A stretch of DNA of 64,000 nucleotides, from positions 761,923,648 through 761,987,647 of the forward strand of contig NC_081414.1 in assembly GCF_030272615.1 (NCBI RefSeq), given 5' to 3'. The notes beneath the pieces are model-generated. The model did no database searches, was not told where the DNA came from, and worked only from the letters and a program-made list of their open reading frames with translations. The translations under genes were made by a program, and so were the position numbers. This DNA comes from Cryptomeria japonica (Eukaryota; Streptophyta; Pinopsida; Cupressales; Cupressaceae). Each line of letters begins with the position of its first letter. Positions within the stretch are counted from its first letter, which is position 1. Below, piece by piece: positions 46,980 to 59,817 of the stretch.

Positions 46980-48216
46980 TGATGAACTTATAAGGCACTG
47001 AGAGGGGGGGTCAATCAGTGATAGTAAAAACAATACAAATTTGAATATCTATTTCACCAACTTAAAACTCAATAGACATGTAAGAAATAACACTAAGTAT
47101 GCAATCACCACATAAAGCATAAACCACACGACACAAGAGTGTATATGTGGAAAAATCAAATGGGGAAAACCATTGCTGGAGTTAGTAGCCAAAAGATCCA
47201 CTATCTGTAGTGTAGAGATCTGATCGGTTAAGGTCTACAACACTCGGTTAGGGGTACACCCTGTTAGAAGTGTCTAAGCTTGGTTAAGAGATTTACAAAA
47301 AGACCTGTGAAGACCAAACCTGTTAGGAGCTACCCAAGTAACTAGGATTTGCAAACACAAGTTAATGTGTCACTTGGCTAGAGGATTTAATTATTAGAAT
47401 TGTTAGGATCTGACTGCACCATGTTAGGAGTGACCTTGTAAGAGGATTTTCTTGCTACAATTGTTAGGGAGACAAAAAATACAAATGATCTCAATATAAC
47501 ACCTTCATTGTCTGATAAGATCAACTTCTGAACATTACAACATCATATATACTTCATCTATCAACTCCCCTAATCTTCGCACTATAAGAAAATACAAAAT
47601 TCACTCATCACATATCACACTATCAATATCATGTATATATATCCTTTCATACCTCATCACACAATTAAAATCATCATAAGGTTGGCTAGAACCTTGTTAC
47701 AATTCCCTAGGTTCAATGCATCTAGACAATCTTGCATTGTATGCTTTAGTTATGTACAAATCCAATTTTGTATTGTTTTACCAATCTGAGTGATTTTTAT
47801 CACTACCAATTAAGTCTCCATCAATCTATTTTGTCAAACAAATCATGTTCACCTGATCAATTCAACATGTGTGGTCACAAACATATCTTCATCTGATAGT
47901 CTTCAATGGTGCTGCAAAACCACATTATCTCAATCTTCATGATTTTCATGTACCGGTTGTTGGAATGTAACACTATCTGTCACTTACCGATTGAAGTCCT
48001 AATTACCGATTCTGATAAAATCTCTCTTCTTTACAGGTTAAGTTTAGTCGGTTGAACTGTAGGACTTAGATGACTTAACGAAACACAGTTGCCTTCAATG
48101 ACAACATAAAAAATAGTCATCATACATAAATCAAATCTCTATGCACAACAGACATATAGTGGTTTCATCAAGAAAACACACATTATTGATTTAATTCAAA
48201 TGATCAAATGCCAACA
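46980..48216 (-). repeat. LTR B, right copy (5' LTR)
   Basis: Same start and end as the left copy, colinear over its length. The GAGGGGGGGTCAATCAGTG box is at about 47001-47020 and the core box at about 47137-47190. Confidence 0.9.
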
Positions 48217-48221
48217 AGTCT

Positions 48222-49263
48222 GACAGACAAAAATTCTGCCTTCCAACTGCTAGACCTGTAACCCAATGAAAAACTTTATCTCACTGATTAGAGACATCTC
48301 AAACTCTTTCTTCATTTCATCAAAAAAATCCATACAAAAATCATCATCTCCACCAAATATTATGTCATCAACAAAAACTTTTGCAATTAACATTTTGTCT
48401 CCTTCAGTCTTTAAATAGATATTACTGTCCTCATTGGTTCGCTAGAATTCTATCTTAATCAGATATGCATGCAGTCTCTCATACCATGCTCTCGGTTCTT
48501 GTTTCAATCCATATAATGCCTTGTGTAACTTGCATGCCATATCTTTATCCTCTGTCAAAGAAAACCCAACTGGTTGTTCCATATACACTTCTTCTTCAAG
48601 AATACCATTTAGGAAAGTTGATTTAATGTCCATTTGATAGACCTTTAAACCTTTAAAAGCTGCAAAGGAAAGTAACATTCTAACACCTTCAAGTCTTGCC
48701 ACCTATGCAAAGTTCTCACCATAGTCTTCGCCTTCTTCTTGTGCATACCCTTTGCATACAAATCTTGCCTTATTTCTCATAACCTCACCATCTTCATTTA
48801 ACTTGTTTCTAAAGATCCACTTTGTACCAATCACATTTTTGTCTTCCGGTCTAGGAAAAATAGATCATGTGTTTTTTTTCTAAATTTGATCCAGTTCTTT
48901 ATTCATTGCATTAATCTAGTCATCATGTTTCAATTCTTCTCTAACTGTCTTTGGTTCAACAGTTGAAATCAAACAAGAATTTTCTCTTATTTTTCTTCTA
49001 GTTAGCACGTCAAAATTCTTGTCACCTATAATTTGGTCTTCTGAATGATTTATCCTTACCTATCTTGGGATTACTAGTTCCGATGTAGTGACTTCTTCTT
49101 CATTTTCATCATCTACCAGTTGAGCACCTATTTTTGCATTATTTTGTTCATCATTTTTCTGCACCTTCAGTTCAATAAACACTAGTTTTTCTTCATCATC
49201 TGTAGGCTCAGATCTGTTGATATCATCAGGTTTGTCAGAGAATTCATCAACCTTAACATTCAT
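48222..49263 (-). pseudogene. reverse transcriptase region of element D, with upstream linker
   Basis: Right to left: an acidic linker (49263-49060), a damaged RT start (about 48960-48710), then ARLEGVRMLLSFAAFKGLKV, YQMDIKSTFLNGILEEEVYM and LYGLKQEPRAWYERL (48702-48442). The active-site block FVDDIIFGGDD is at about 48378-48340 and EMSLISEIKFF just before the B insertion. The RT copies element RNA into DNA. At two positions where C has stops (GV*MLL and VY*MD), D keeps Arg and Gln, showing what C lost. Frame changes and a few stops remain. It continues at 26053 beyond B. Confidence 0.85.
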
Positions 49264-50508
49264 ACTCTCAACAATCTTCTTTTTCCTTCTATTGTAACAC
49301 TTAAAAGATTTTCTCTTGGTGCAATAGCCAAGAAATGTTCCTTCATCACTCTTTGCATCAAATTTGCCAGTAAAATCATATCTTTTAATAAAACATCTAC
49401 TCCCAAAAACTTTAAATTAACTTACATTAGGATTTTTTCCATACCAAATCTCATAGGGTATTTTATCATTACCTTTCTTCACAAGAACCTAGTTCAAAGT
49501 GTAAACAACAATGCTAACTACTTCTCTCTAGAACATCTTCAGTACATTTCCTTATATCAAGATAGTCCTAGTTGCTTCTACAATTGTCATGTTTCTTCTC
49601 TCAGCAATTCCATTTTGTTGTGGAGTCCTAGGTGCACACATTTTCCTATTTATTCCTTTCTCATCACAATACTTCACAAACTCGTCAGAAGTAATTTACC
49701 ACCCTGATCAGATCTCAGACATTTCAGACTCTTTCTGGTTTCCTTTTCTACTAAGGCTTTAAAGGCCTTAAATTTACTGAAAGCTTCAAACTTTTATTTT
49801 AGGAAAGTGACCCACATCATCCTTGAAAAATCAACAGTAAAAATCATAAAATACTTATCACCATAAAATCTCCTAGTCCTCATAAGACCACATAAGTCAG
49901 TATGCACCAAATCAAGAAAATTCTCAGAAGAAAAATATTTTCTCTTAGAAGATGTAGAATTCATCTTACCTATCTGACATTATTTACATAACACATTGTC
50001 TGGTTTCACAAGTTGTGGCATACCTTTCACCATACTATATTTGGTGACCCTTATCAAGTTATCCAAGTTCACATGACAAAACCTTTTGTGCTATAACCAG
50101 CCATCCTCAATTCTAGCCACCAAACAACTATTCACATTAGCATTCAGATCAAATAGATTACCTCTGGTTTTTTTTCCAGTAGAAATCAAATCTCCTCTGC
50201 ATCCCATGATCTTGCACACTCCACTATTAAATTCAAGGTGATATCCTTTGTAATTCAATTGGCCAATACTCAATAAGTTATGTTTTAAGCCTTCTACCCA
50301 ATATAGATCAACTGCATTACTTTTACCGTTCAAAGAGGTAGATTCTTTACCTTTAACCATACAGGGTGATTTGTTACCAAATCTTACAACACTACCATCA
50401 AATTCTTCAAGAGATATAAATTTTCTTTTATCACCGGTCATGTGGTGTGAACAACCACTATCAATTATCCATTCATCACTAGAGTCAAACTTAGATACCA
50501 AAGACCTT
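49264..50508 (-). pseudogene. protease and integrase region of element D
   Basis: Right to left: LVSKFDSSDEWIIDSGCSHH with the protease DSG motif intact (about 50495-50435), then WVEGLKHNLLSIGQLN and the pre-integrase segment TRGNLFDLNANVNS (to 50091). The integrase zinc region is degenerate but visible (HKRFCHVNLDNL, CQIGKMN). The catalytic core has LVHTDLCGLMRT and CLRSDQGG (about 49720), after which frame changes scatter the rest. Integrase joins element DNA to the chromosome. It is interrupted at 50508 by E, beyond which gag continues at 59818. Confidence 0.8.
50504..50508. repeat. target duplication of element E (left copy)
   Basis: ACCTT, against GCCTT at 59813-59817 (4 of 5). The D protein joins across the site as ...SDEK-[E]-LVSKFD, matching NKKALVSHFD in C. 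Confidence 0.7.
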
Positions 50509-50645
50509 ATTTGTGTTTTCATTGATGTCAATCAGTATAGGATGGCTACCATATAAGAGATGTATGTGCAACACTGTCATGGATGCATACAAGGTGAGAT
50601 GTCTTTGATATCACCTTGTGTTGCAGAACACTGGCAAGGTAAGGA

Positions 50646-51612
50646 GGCTAAAAGTACAGAGTTGTTCACACTTTTATAAAGGAAATGGTCAATGCTGATT
50701 CAAATTTTAAAACTAAATCAATAGAAACTAAAAAATATGTTTTGAATTTTGAAATGATGTAAAGTAATAAAATTTATATTCTTGTCTATTTTATGTTTGT
50801 AATTTTAACAAAATTTTAAGAAATTATTTGAATGTAGTTTTTTATAAAGTAAATACCATAATTTAGTTGCTGATAAAATCCTGAAATTGAAGTTACACAA
50901 CCCACCACACTTTAATTAGTAAATTTTACTTTTTTTTCATCATTTTTTTGTGTATATTGATAACTTGAAACTTTAGTGCATGGATATATTTTTTACTATT
51001 TTTTATAAATATATATTTTTCAATAAATTTGAAAAGTTAAATGTGCTGAAATATAACTCTTTCCAATTCCCACCAACTTTCTTCTTAATTATTTATCCAA
51101 ATTAGAAAAGAATTATATCATCTTGACATAGATTCCTTTCTCTACTATATCATATTTTTTTTTAAAAAATTAAATAAATTTTAGTATTTTTTCTTAACAA
51201 GATAATCAACCTTATATTTTAGTGTTGATGATCTACTTTCAATAAAAATAAAATATAAAATATAAAAACTAATTAAAATATTAAAAGATATCTATTTTGG
51301 AAAATTCACTTATATATCTATAAAAGGGTATTTTTACATTTCAAAAAAAATATTATTTATAAGACTAGGAGTTGTTGAAACATTAAGTTTTTATATTTTA
51401 TATTTTTTGGGGGTAATTAAACCCAAAGTGGTATAAAATATACATTTAGTAGACACTTCCAATTGGAAAAGTTGTGGTCCATATATAACTTGGTTATAAT
51501 GAATCTATATAGATAATATGTTTCACTAAAATTAATTTTTAGTTAGAATTACTTAAGTTCACTTGTGCTGATAAGTTAGCTTGAAACGTGACACAATTTT
51601 GTGCTTTTACCC
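50646..51612. mobile_element. 967-bp TIR DNA element (MITE-like) in LTR E
   Basis: Absent from the right LTR, which reads GGTAAGGAAGAG across the site. The target AGGA is duplicated (50642-50645 and 51613-51616). Termini GGCTAAAAGTACAGAGTTGT and, from the other end, GGGTAAAAGCACAAAATTGT are inverted repeats that extend to about 30 bp (TCAC follows in both). The interior is AT-rich and noncoding, so it would need a transposase from elsewhere. The 4-bp duplication and the GGGTAAAAG end do not let me name the superfamily. Confidence 0.85.
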
Positions 51613-53181
51613 AGGAAGAGAATGTCATTCAGAGGAATGACCACTGGAGTCACTGGTACACAAGTTAGTGTTTGACTTGTGTACATGATATGGATAGGCT
51701 ACCAATATAGTCTATCACCAGTAAGGAGAATATGTCAATTGGTAAGTGATGTGTTGACATGGAGAAGATAAATCAACCAAGTGAGTGGTTGTCAGCTGGC
51801 AAGCTTATGACCAGTGTACAAGTAGGATGAGCAAGATGTTGAGTTGTTATTTGTGATAAAAAGGTGGGATGTTACTTGAATCACGTCATCATGAGAGGAG
51901 AAGGATGTGCATGTCACCAGTATGTTGTGTGGATGAAAAACAACAAGACACCCACTAGATAAAGATGCAGTCACCATGTGAAGAGATGACTGACAGTGAG
52001 TGTACCCCAACTAGATCACATGTTCTTATTTGAATATATGTTGCACAAATAGGGAAGTCACATGAGTGCATTGTAGGATGCAGATGACAATGATCCACTC
52101 CCACTAGTAAGTGGGGCTTATCTCCTATTGAGTAAAGTATGCATCTTAGTTCTATGAGATAAGATAGAAGTAGAAGGAAGGTGATTGAAGGCTCACACTG
52201 GATCTATTGGTGAAACAAAAGGATGCCTCAGGTGCATGTAATCAGAGATGTGCACCAGATAAGAAAGGGTTGGCATATTGTGCCACCAGGACAGAAAAGG
52301 AAGATTAACCAAGTGATGGGTTTGTCACCTTGACAAATTGGCTGAGATGATGTCTGATCTGATGATGAAGAAGGAAAAGTAGAGCAGCTGCAGATAGGGA
52401 GCACAACCACCATATAGATGCCTCAGATGGAAATAGTTGAAGGTTGATAACATAGTTTCATCAAGGTTCCTATGGGTAAGTATGAGAACCAGTAAGAGAG
52501 AAAAGAGGCTAAGTGATGTGCTCCTACCTATTGAGAATGAACATGCTATGGATAGGCATGTCTGGAAACTGGTTAAGGTGTTCCACCAGGAGATCAGTAA
52601 AGTGGAGACATGATAGTTAACCAGTAAAGTGTGATATATCGGTAGGGTTAGAGAACCGATAGAAAAGAAGGACCGGTTGTGTGTTTATTATCGGTGACCA
52701 AGTTTAGCTGACATAGAGACCTTTGCTAAGGTAGATATCAACAAGGATGCCATGTGGAGTTGAAGTGGCAAGCTCACAGAGGTCGGTGAGTATCATGGCA
52801 GTGAGGTAGCTGGTGGTTGGTCAACATTAAATGTTGACTACGACAATCACAGAGGAGTTGCAGATGGTTTGTAGCTTAATGCAAACCGAAGATTTGAGTG
52901 ATGTCATGATCAATGGAAGATATTTTATTGTAGATCAGATTTAGTAAAGGCAACTATGAGATCACTAAATGTGATTGATAGAAGTAGGTTGAGGAACAGG
53001 GTCGTGTCTACTAAATAGAGAAAACGTGTATTGGAAGGCACGTTATTGGCGGTGATGTGTAGGTAGTTATCTTGGAGATCAGATCGAATGAGATCTGATT
53101 GGATTTGATGTACCTCATGATCAATGGAAGAAACCCTAAAGGTGCCAAGTTCAAACTCACGTCTTGGTGAGAAAATTGGGC

Positions 53182-53189
53182 TATAAGTA
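53182..53189 (+). promoter_or_regulatory. candidate TATA box of LTR E
   Basis: TATAAGTA in GGCTATAAGTATG, identical in the right LTR at 59049-59056. Placed like the TATA boxes of the other LTRs, upstream of the tandem units and core box. Confidence 0.55.
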
Positions 53190-54003
53190 TGAAAGCCAAA
53201 GATATTGTTTGTTCTGCTCAAGGAGAGAGTGTGGTTGTTGTAGAAGAGAGAAAATCAATCAAGTGCTCATCGAGAATCAAAGGAGAGACTGAGTGTGAGA
53301 AAGAATCAGGTTGAAATAATCAACCAGCAATAGTGAGGAAATCGGTAGTCTGCAAATGAATTTGTGAGAGAAGTATACCAGTGGTGACTAAAGTGGCAGA
53401 GAAGAGTCATATAAAATTACACAGAAGGTAAGCTGAGAACCACCAAATTTTAGATAGTAGAAATCTGACTAAGTTATCAAGACTAGTGGTGGAGAGAAGT
53501 AGTGTAGAAGAGTAGCTGAGAGAAGAGATAACTAACAGTCAACTGGATAGAAGATCTAATAGAGAGTTTTGAAGAAGAGTTACAAAATTCATTTGTAACA
53601 AGAAGATAACATTGTTATAAATAATGTTTATGTAATCGCTGATTTGTAGCTCGGTATAGGGGTTGTAGCTCCTTGGGTTGGTGCCCTAAATCAGGGCTTG
53701 TTTCTCCTTCGGTTGGTGCCCTAAACATTGTAATCAGAGATTCATTGTGAGGCTGGATTGGAGCAGTAGACCCCATCAGCATTTCTCACCGAGGTTTTTC
53801 CCATCTTGAGTTTTCCTCATATATGTTTGTGTTATGCGATGTCTCCCTTGTGTGTGATTGCATTTGTGTTGGTCTCCCCTCTAATCGGTAAGTCTCCATT
53901 AAGTTAGATCTAATAACTAGTATACACACATAGGATACTTAAAGGGAAAATTTTGAGAACCATTGATTCACCCCCCTCTCATTGGTGCATTGAGTATAAA
54001 AAT

Positions 54004-54016
54004 TGGTATCAGAGCC
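54004..54016 (+). other. primer binding site of element E
   Basis: TGGTATCAGAGCC, a perfect tRNA-Met complement, two bases after the LTR. Confidence 0.9.
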
Positions 54017-54074
54017 TTAGGTTCCCAATTGAAAATCTTTCTCTAGATTGGGTAGATTCTATCTTAAGGACACA

Positions 54075-56150
54075 ATGGTTTGTTTAGTGCCAATCCCTAC
54101 TCCAGTTTTTTATGTTTCAAACTATTCCATTTGGAGTTGTAGAATGGAAGTCTGTCTATCCTCTCTAGGGTTTGATGTGTGGATGTCTATTGTAAATGGT
54201 TGCCCAAGTAAAGTTAGTCCTCACACTAATTCAGATGCAGAGACAAGAAACCAGTGTAATAATGCATCAATGAAGGCTATACTCTTTGGTTTACTATTGA
54301 TGTTTCCTCATAGGTGGATAGATCCAGATTGACAAAAAGCTTATGGGATAGATTGAACAAGATCTATGGAAATAAGCCCGCTACTGCAGAATTGGATTGT
54401 GATGATAGGATGAGAAATACATCTCATGTACCTATAGATGATGAAGGTAGATCTACTAGCACTCACAAGTTTGATGAAAAAGGAACCCACCTCTTCATGG
54501 CTCAAGAATCAGAAGATGAGAGGCACACATCAGAGAATGATCATGCATATCACTCCTACCAGAAAGATGTGTTTGGCAGTGATAGTGAAGGAGAAGAAGA
54601 AGATGGAGCAGAAGTTGATCTTGAAGGTGAGCTTGTGAATGCACTTGAAGAACTTAGTAGAGTAAGAAATGAATACAAGATATTAAAAAATGTTTCTATA
54701 GTGGAGCAGAACCAGTTGATAAAATGCCTTGAAGAATCTAAGAAATGTATCTCAGAGTTGAAGACTCAAGAAGAAGACACCAAGGAGTGTCGGTGTAAAG
54801 ATATAGCATCTAAGATAGAGGTAAAAGATAAAGAATATCAACAGCTACTTACAGAAATGGAGGTTCTCCGAAATGACCTTGAGAAATGTCAGGATGAGCT
54901 CAAGGTAAGAATTCGGTTTGATAAAGGCAGTGATGCCTTGGACTAAATGTTGAAAAAGAAAACCATGCCAAGGACACTAAAGGTTTAGGAAGTGGTGTCG
55001 GTGAATACTCCACCAGCAAGAATATCCCCCACAATGACATTCTGTTTATCTCCTCAAATGGAGAAAACAAGGGATAGATCTTCATAGTTAGAAATTCTCA
55101 CCAGAAGAAGGTAGATCTAACCACAACTGATGAAGAATTGCAGAAAAGAATGAAGACCGATGATGCAAGAAGGAGGAACAATGCAGATCCCAAAGGAAAA
55201 GGGAAGATGGGAGAAGATAGATTCACCGGAAGCAATAACATGAGAAGACAACAAAGAAGACATCCTACATGTAGAAGACAAGGAAGTACTACCGCCCACA
55301 AGACAAAGAAAGTGTAGGAGAAGAAGAGATCAGATGGAAGAAATGAAAATAATGGACAACCCAGGATCCATCCTCAGAGAAGGAGAAATGGAGATGGCAA
55401 ACCGATAAGATCTCCCCATGCATGGCAGAATAAGTTTGTGAGTCATATGCTATCCTTTACTGGTTATTTCTCTACATGTAATGGCCATGGCCATAGGGTA
55501 GAAGAATGTAGAAAGAGATATAGAAGGAATAATCTAGGATCTCATAGATATCATGCATATGAGCATAAAGTATCCAAGAGTAGATACAGGCATGTCCTCT
55601 CTCTTGATTATGCAAATAATATTTGTTATAACTGCAATGGAATTGGCCATAGAAGTTATGAATGCAGGAAGAAGGACTTGTAGTCATATGGAAGCCATAA
55701 TAACAACTATTCTAAACTTTGTAATGGATACAGAGCATATGGAAGTTAGAGACCTGTATGGAACCAAAGGAGAAATGTCCCTGTAGGACCAAGAGGTCCA
55801 CCGGTTTCGGTTGCCAGTCACAAAAACATGACAATAAGAAAATGGTCAAACCGGCATGTTAAGATATTTCCCAATCATGAAGTTGGGATGGATGTTGTGT
55901 GCTAATATAGCATTGCTTCCAGTTGTGAGGAAGAGTATAGAAATGAAAGGACCCATCAGCAGAAGAAGATAAGACCTGCTCCCATGACTAAAAATGGGAA
56001 GAAGAATGAGGCCAAGTAGGTGTGGAGGAAGAATACCATGGACCGGAATTGTGCATTCAATGCACAGGTAATATCTCCTAATTCTTAAAGGATATGTAGG
56101 AACTTAGGGGGAGTAATACATTGAACTTATCATTCACCCCCTTAGTGAAG
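54075..56150 (+). pseudogene. gag of element E, broken
   Basis: ATG 54075 gives MVCLVPIPTPVFYVSNYSIW, with the copia gag N-terminal pattern, then RMEVCLSSLGFDVWMSIVNG. A frame change near 54310 leads to SRLTKSLWDRLNKIYGNKPA and the acidic, coiled stretch EGEEEDGAEVDLEGELVNAL up to 54946. After a basic region come two knuckles: YFSTCNGHGHRVEEC (first Cys lost) and CYNCNGIGHRSYEC (intact, about 55624-55670). A Gly/Asn/Arg-rich tail with VPVGPRGPPVSVASHKNM runs on past 55800. The F gag has the same blocks. About 650 residues are expected. No protease motif follows, so proteins for copying must come from elsewhere. Confidence 0.78.
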
Positions 56151-57347
56151 AAGCACACATGGAAGAACAAACTACTGTCAATATGAAGGAATAAAATGAG
56201 ATGATAAGTATGTGTAGTGGTGACCTTGGCTACACATCTACAGATTAGAGTTGGACCACTATTGCATGTGTCAATATATGGATATTAACAATTGGAATTA
56301 TATGCAAAATGACACAAAATGTTTGGAGTTATAGGAAGGTGCTTCGGTAGTGATAATGGACTAGTACAAGAAACCAGTATGTGGAAGATATTACTGGTAT
56401 GAATGCTAATAGGTACTTGCAGGTTATGTAAGATAATGAGGTTGGAAATCATTGCATTAGTCCTGATAGAAAAGAATATGGTGTTTATGTCTTAGGTGGT
56501 GTTGGAAAAAACCTGAAAGACATATGTTGGCCATTTTGATTCATGGTATGATGATGATATTGTATAGCATTGTGTACATCTAGGATCATGTCATAGGCTA
56601 TGATGGATATAATGGAGCTAAAAGATCATCATATGATCACAATTGCACAACTCAACTAGTATATGGACATGATTGGCTCCTCGGTATTCAACCTGACAAG
56701 CATTGTGGACCTGAGATGTATAACTCAAGGGAAGTTCAAGTGCTTGTGGAGCAGAGTTGACATGCTTGAACTTGTGAGTGTATTGATTGCACATAATAAA
56801 AAATGATGTAGGAATACCCAAGAGAATTTCATGTTTAGGGGTATCTAATTTTCATCTAGTTGGTTGTATTCATAGTAAAGTCACACTTGATTATAAAGAA
56901 ACCTAGGATCAAATAGGAGTTGATGCAGTTTGACTGGTAGGTAAGAAGTATTCATTGACACATCCTTCTGAAATTGAGTTCTTTAACAAATGGTATCAAA
57001 TTTGCATACTCAATTGGTGTCAGTTGGTGGTTGAGTTCTCCATCTCAAGTACTGTGACTTGAGAAGATGCAATGAATGATGGTTGAAGAAGGAGAAACAT
57101 CTAGTAGAGAAAAAGGGAAGAAAAATATCTGACAATGACCGATAAATATAAGGAGGTGAGAGACCTTGACAGTTCCCTTTTCCATTATTTTCAAAGGGGG
57201 AGAAAGATTCTATAGTATACCGCATACTATATGTGTGAGAATCCATGGAGTATACAAAGGGGGGAAGTTGGATCACACAAAGGGGGAGAGAGATTATGTA
57301 GTATGCTGGATACTACATGAGTTGACATCAATGCCAAAGGGGGAGAT
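56151..57347 (+). other. E interior downstream of gag, no pol
   Basis: Many stops; no protease, integrase, RT or RNase H motif in any frame I read. Two AAAGGGGGAG-type tracts near 57190 and 57275 precede the true PPT AAAGGGGGAGATT (57336 on). Confidence 0.55.
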
Positions 57348-59812
57348 TGTTGGCATTGTGTTGTCATTGATGTCAACCAATATAGGATGGCTACCGTATA
57401 AGAGATGTATGTGTAGCACTATCATGGATGCATATAGGGTGAGATGTCTTTCATATCACCTTGTGTTGTTGAACACCAGAAAGGTAAGGAAGAGAATGTC
57501 ATTCAGAGGAATGACCACTATAGTAACTAGTACACAAGTTAGTGTTTGACTTGTGTGGATGATATGGATAGGTTACCAACATAGTTTGTCAACGGTAAGG
57601 AGAATATGTCAACTGGTAAGTGATGTGTTGACATGAAGAAGATAAATCAACCAAGTGAGTTGTTGTCAACTGACAAGCTTATGACCAATGTACAAGCAGG
57701 ATGAGTGAGATGTTGAGTTGTTGTTTGTGATGAAGAGGCATAATATTACCTAAATCACATCAACATGGGAAGAGAAGGATGTACAGGTCACCGGTATGTT
57801 GTGTGGATGCAAAACAACAGGACTCCCACTAGATAAAGATGTAGTCACCATGTGAAGAGATGACTGATGGTGAGTGTGCCCCAACTGGATCACATGTGCC
57901 TATTTGAGGATATGTTGCACAAATAGGCAAGTCACATGAGTGCATTGCAGGATGCAGATGACAAGGATCCACTCCCACTAGTAAGTGGAGCTTATCTCCT
58001 ATTATGAAAAGTATGCATCTTAGTTCTTTGAGATAAGACAAAATTAGATAACAGGTGATTTAAGTCTCACACCGAATCTATTGGTGAAATAAAAGGATGC
58101 CTTAGGTGCATGTGATCACAGATGTGTACCGGATAAGAAAGGGTTGGCATATTATGCCACCGGGATAGAAAATGAAGAGTAAATAAGTGATAGATTTGTC
58201 ACCTTCACAAAATGGATGAGATGATGTCTGATCTGATGAAGAAGAAGGCAAAGTGGAGAAGCTATAGATAGAGAGCGCAACCGGCATGCAGATGACTCAA
58301 ATGAAAACAGTTGAAGGTTGATGACATTGTGTCATCAAGGTGCCTACTGGTAAGTATGAGAACCAGTAAGAGAGAAAAGAGGCTAAACGATGTGCTCCTA
58401 CCTGATGAGAATGAACATGCTATGGATAGGCATATCTGGCAACCGGTTAAGGTGTTCCACCAGGAGATCAGAAAAGTGCAGACATGATAGTTAACCAGTA
58501 AATGGTGAGATACTAACAACGTTAGAGAATAGGCAGAAAAGAAGGACCGGTTGTGTGTTTATTGTCGGTGACCGAGTCCAGCTGACATAGAGACCTTTGC
58601 TGAGGTGGTTATCGGCAAGGATGCCACATGGAGTTGAAGTGCCAAGCTCACAATGGTTAGTGAAGTGTCATGATGGTGAGGTAGCTGGTAGTTGGTCGAC
58701 ATGAAATGTTGACTATGATAATCACAGAGGAGTTGCAGAGGGTTTGCGACTCGATGTAAACTAAAGATTTGTGTGATGTCATGATTTATGAAAGATATTT
58801 TACTGTAAATCTAAAGGCAACTACGAGATCACTAAATGTGATTGACAGAAGTAGGTCAAGGAATAGGGCCAAGTCTGTTGAACAAATAAAATGTGTATTG
58901 GAAGGAACATTAATGGCGGTTTCGTGCAGGTAGTTGTGTTGGAGATTAGATCAAATGAGATTTGATTGGATTCAATGTGCCTCAGGATCAGTGGAAGAAA
59001 CCCTGAAGGCACCAAGTTCAAACTCACATCTTGGTGGTAAAATCTGGCTATAAGTATGCAAGCCAAAGATATTGTTTGTGCTACTAAAGGAGAGAGTGTG
59101 GCTGCTAAAGGAGAGAGTGTTTCTACTGCAGAAGAGAGCAGATCAGTCAAGTGGTCATCGATAATCAGAGGAGAGATTGATTGTGAGGAAGAATCAGGTT
59201 GAAAGGATACATGTGGTGACTAAACCAGTAGAGAAGAACCATAGCAGATTGCACAGAAGGGAAGCTGAGAACTGAAAAGTTTTAGATAGTAGACATCTGA
59301 CTAATTTATCAAGACCGCTAGTGGAGAGAAGTAGTATAGCAGAGTAGCTGAGAGAAGAGAGAACTGGTAGTGAACTGGATAGAAGATCCAATAGAGAGTT
59401 TTGAAGAAGAGTTACAAAATGCATTTGTAACAAGAAGATAACTTTGGTATTAAAAATGTTTATGTAATCACTAAGTCGTAGCTCAGTACAGGGGTTGTAG
59501 TTCTATGGGTTGGTGCTCCTTGGGTTGGTACCCTAAACATTATAATCAGAGATTCATTGTGAGGCTGGATTGGAGTAGTAAACTCCAACAACATTTCTCA
59601 CCGAGGTTTTTCCCATCTTGGTTTTTCCTCATATATGTTGGTGTTATGCAATGTCTCCCTTGTGTGTGATTGAATTTGTGTTGGTCTCCCTATAACGGGT
59701 AAGTTTGCATTGAGTTAGATCTAATAACTAGTATACACACATAGGGTAGTTAAAGGGAAAAGTTTGAGAACCACCGATTCACCCCCCTCTCAGTGGTGCA
59801 TTGTGTCTAATA
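57348..59812 (+). repeat. LTR E, right copy (3' LTR)
   Basis: Starts TGTTGGCATTGTG. It has no DNA-element insertion, so it shows the empty target. GGTTGGTGCTCCTTGGGTTGG at about 59507-59528 is a shortened form of the tandem units. CACCCCCC box near 59781. Confidence 0.9.
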
Positions 59813-59817
59813 GCCTT

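Larger units (their letters stand above)
26059..48216 (-). mobile_element. element B: pol-less retrotransposon with gag and novel ORF2, split by A and C
   Basis: LTRs 26059-27298 (1240 bp) and 46980-48216 (1237 bp), both starting TGATGAACTTATAAGG and ending CCAACA. The target duplication AGTCT is exact. The primer site complement is at 46965-46977 and the PPT complement at 27300-27311. The interior, about 4.9 kb without insertions, reads right to left: coiled-coil gag with four CCHC knuckles, then the ORF2 also found in A. No pol motif occurs. C (38399-45763) cuts gag and A (29682-37065) cuts ORF2. B belongs to the same family as A but is a different subfamily, as the LTRs are clearly diverged. 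Confidence 0.85.
50509..54001 (+). repeat. LTR E, left copy (5' LTR) with internal insertion
   Basis: Matches the right LTR except for 50646-51612. TATAAGTA at 53182-53189 is kept at 59049-59056 in the partner. Tandem GGTTGGTGCCCTAAA units lie at about 53655-53735, the core box at about 53788-53838 and the CACCCCCC box near 53969. Confidence 0.88.
50509..59812 (+). mobile_element. element E: gag-only copia-type retrotransposon in D
   Basis: Left LTR 50509-54001 (3493 bp including a 967-bp insertion) and right LTR 57348-59812 (2465 bp). Primer site 54004-54016; PPT 57336-57345. The interior is 3346 bp, nearly the same as F (3297 bp). It encodes only gag. The left LTR has lost about seven terminal bases (TGTTGGC), and the LTR 3' ends read TAAAA/TAATA rather than a canonical CA. 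It is plus strand, opposite to its relative F and its host D. Confidence 0.85.
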
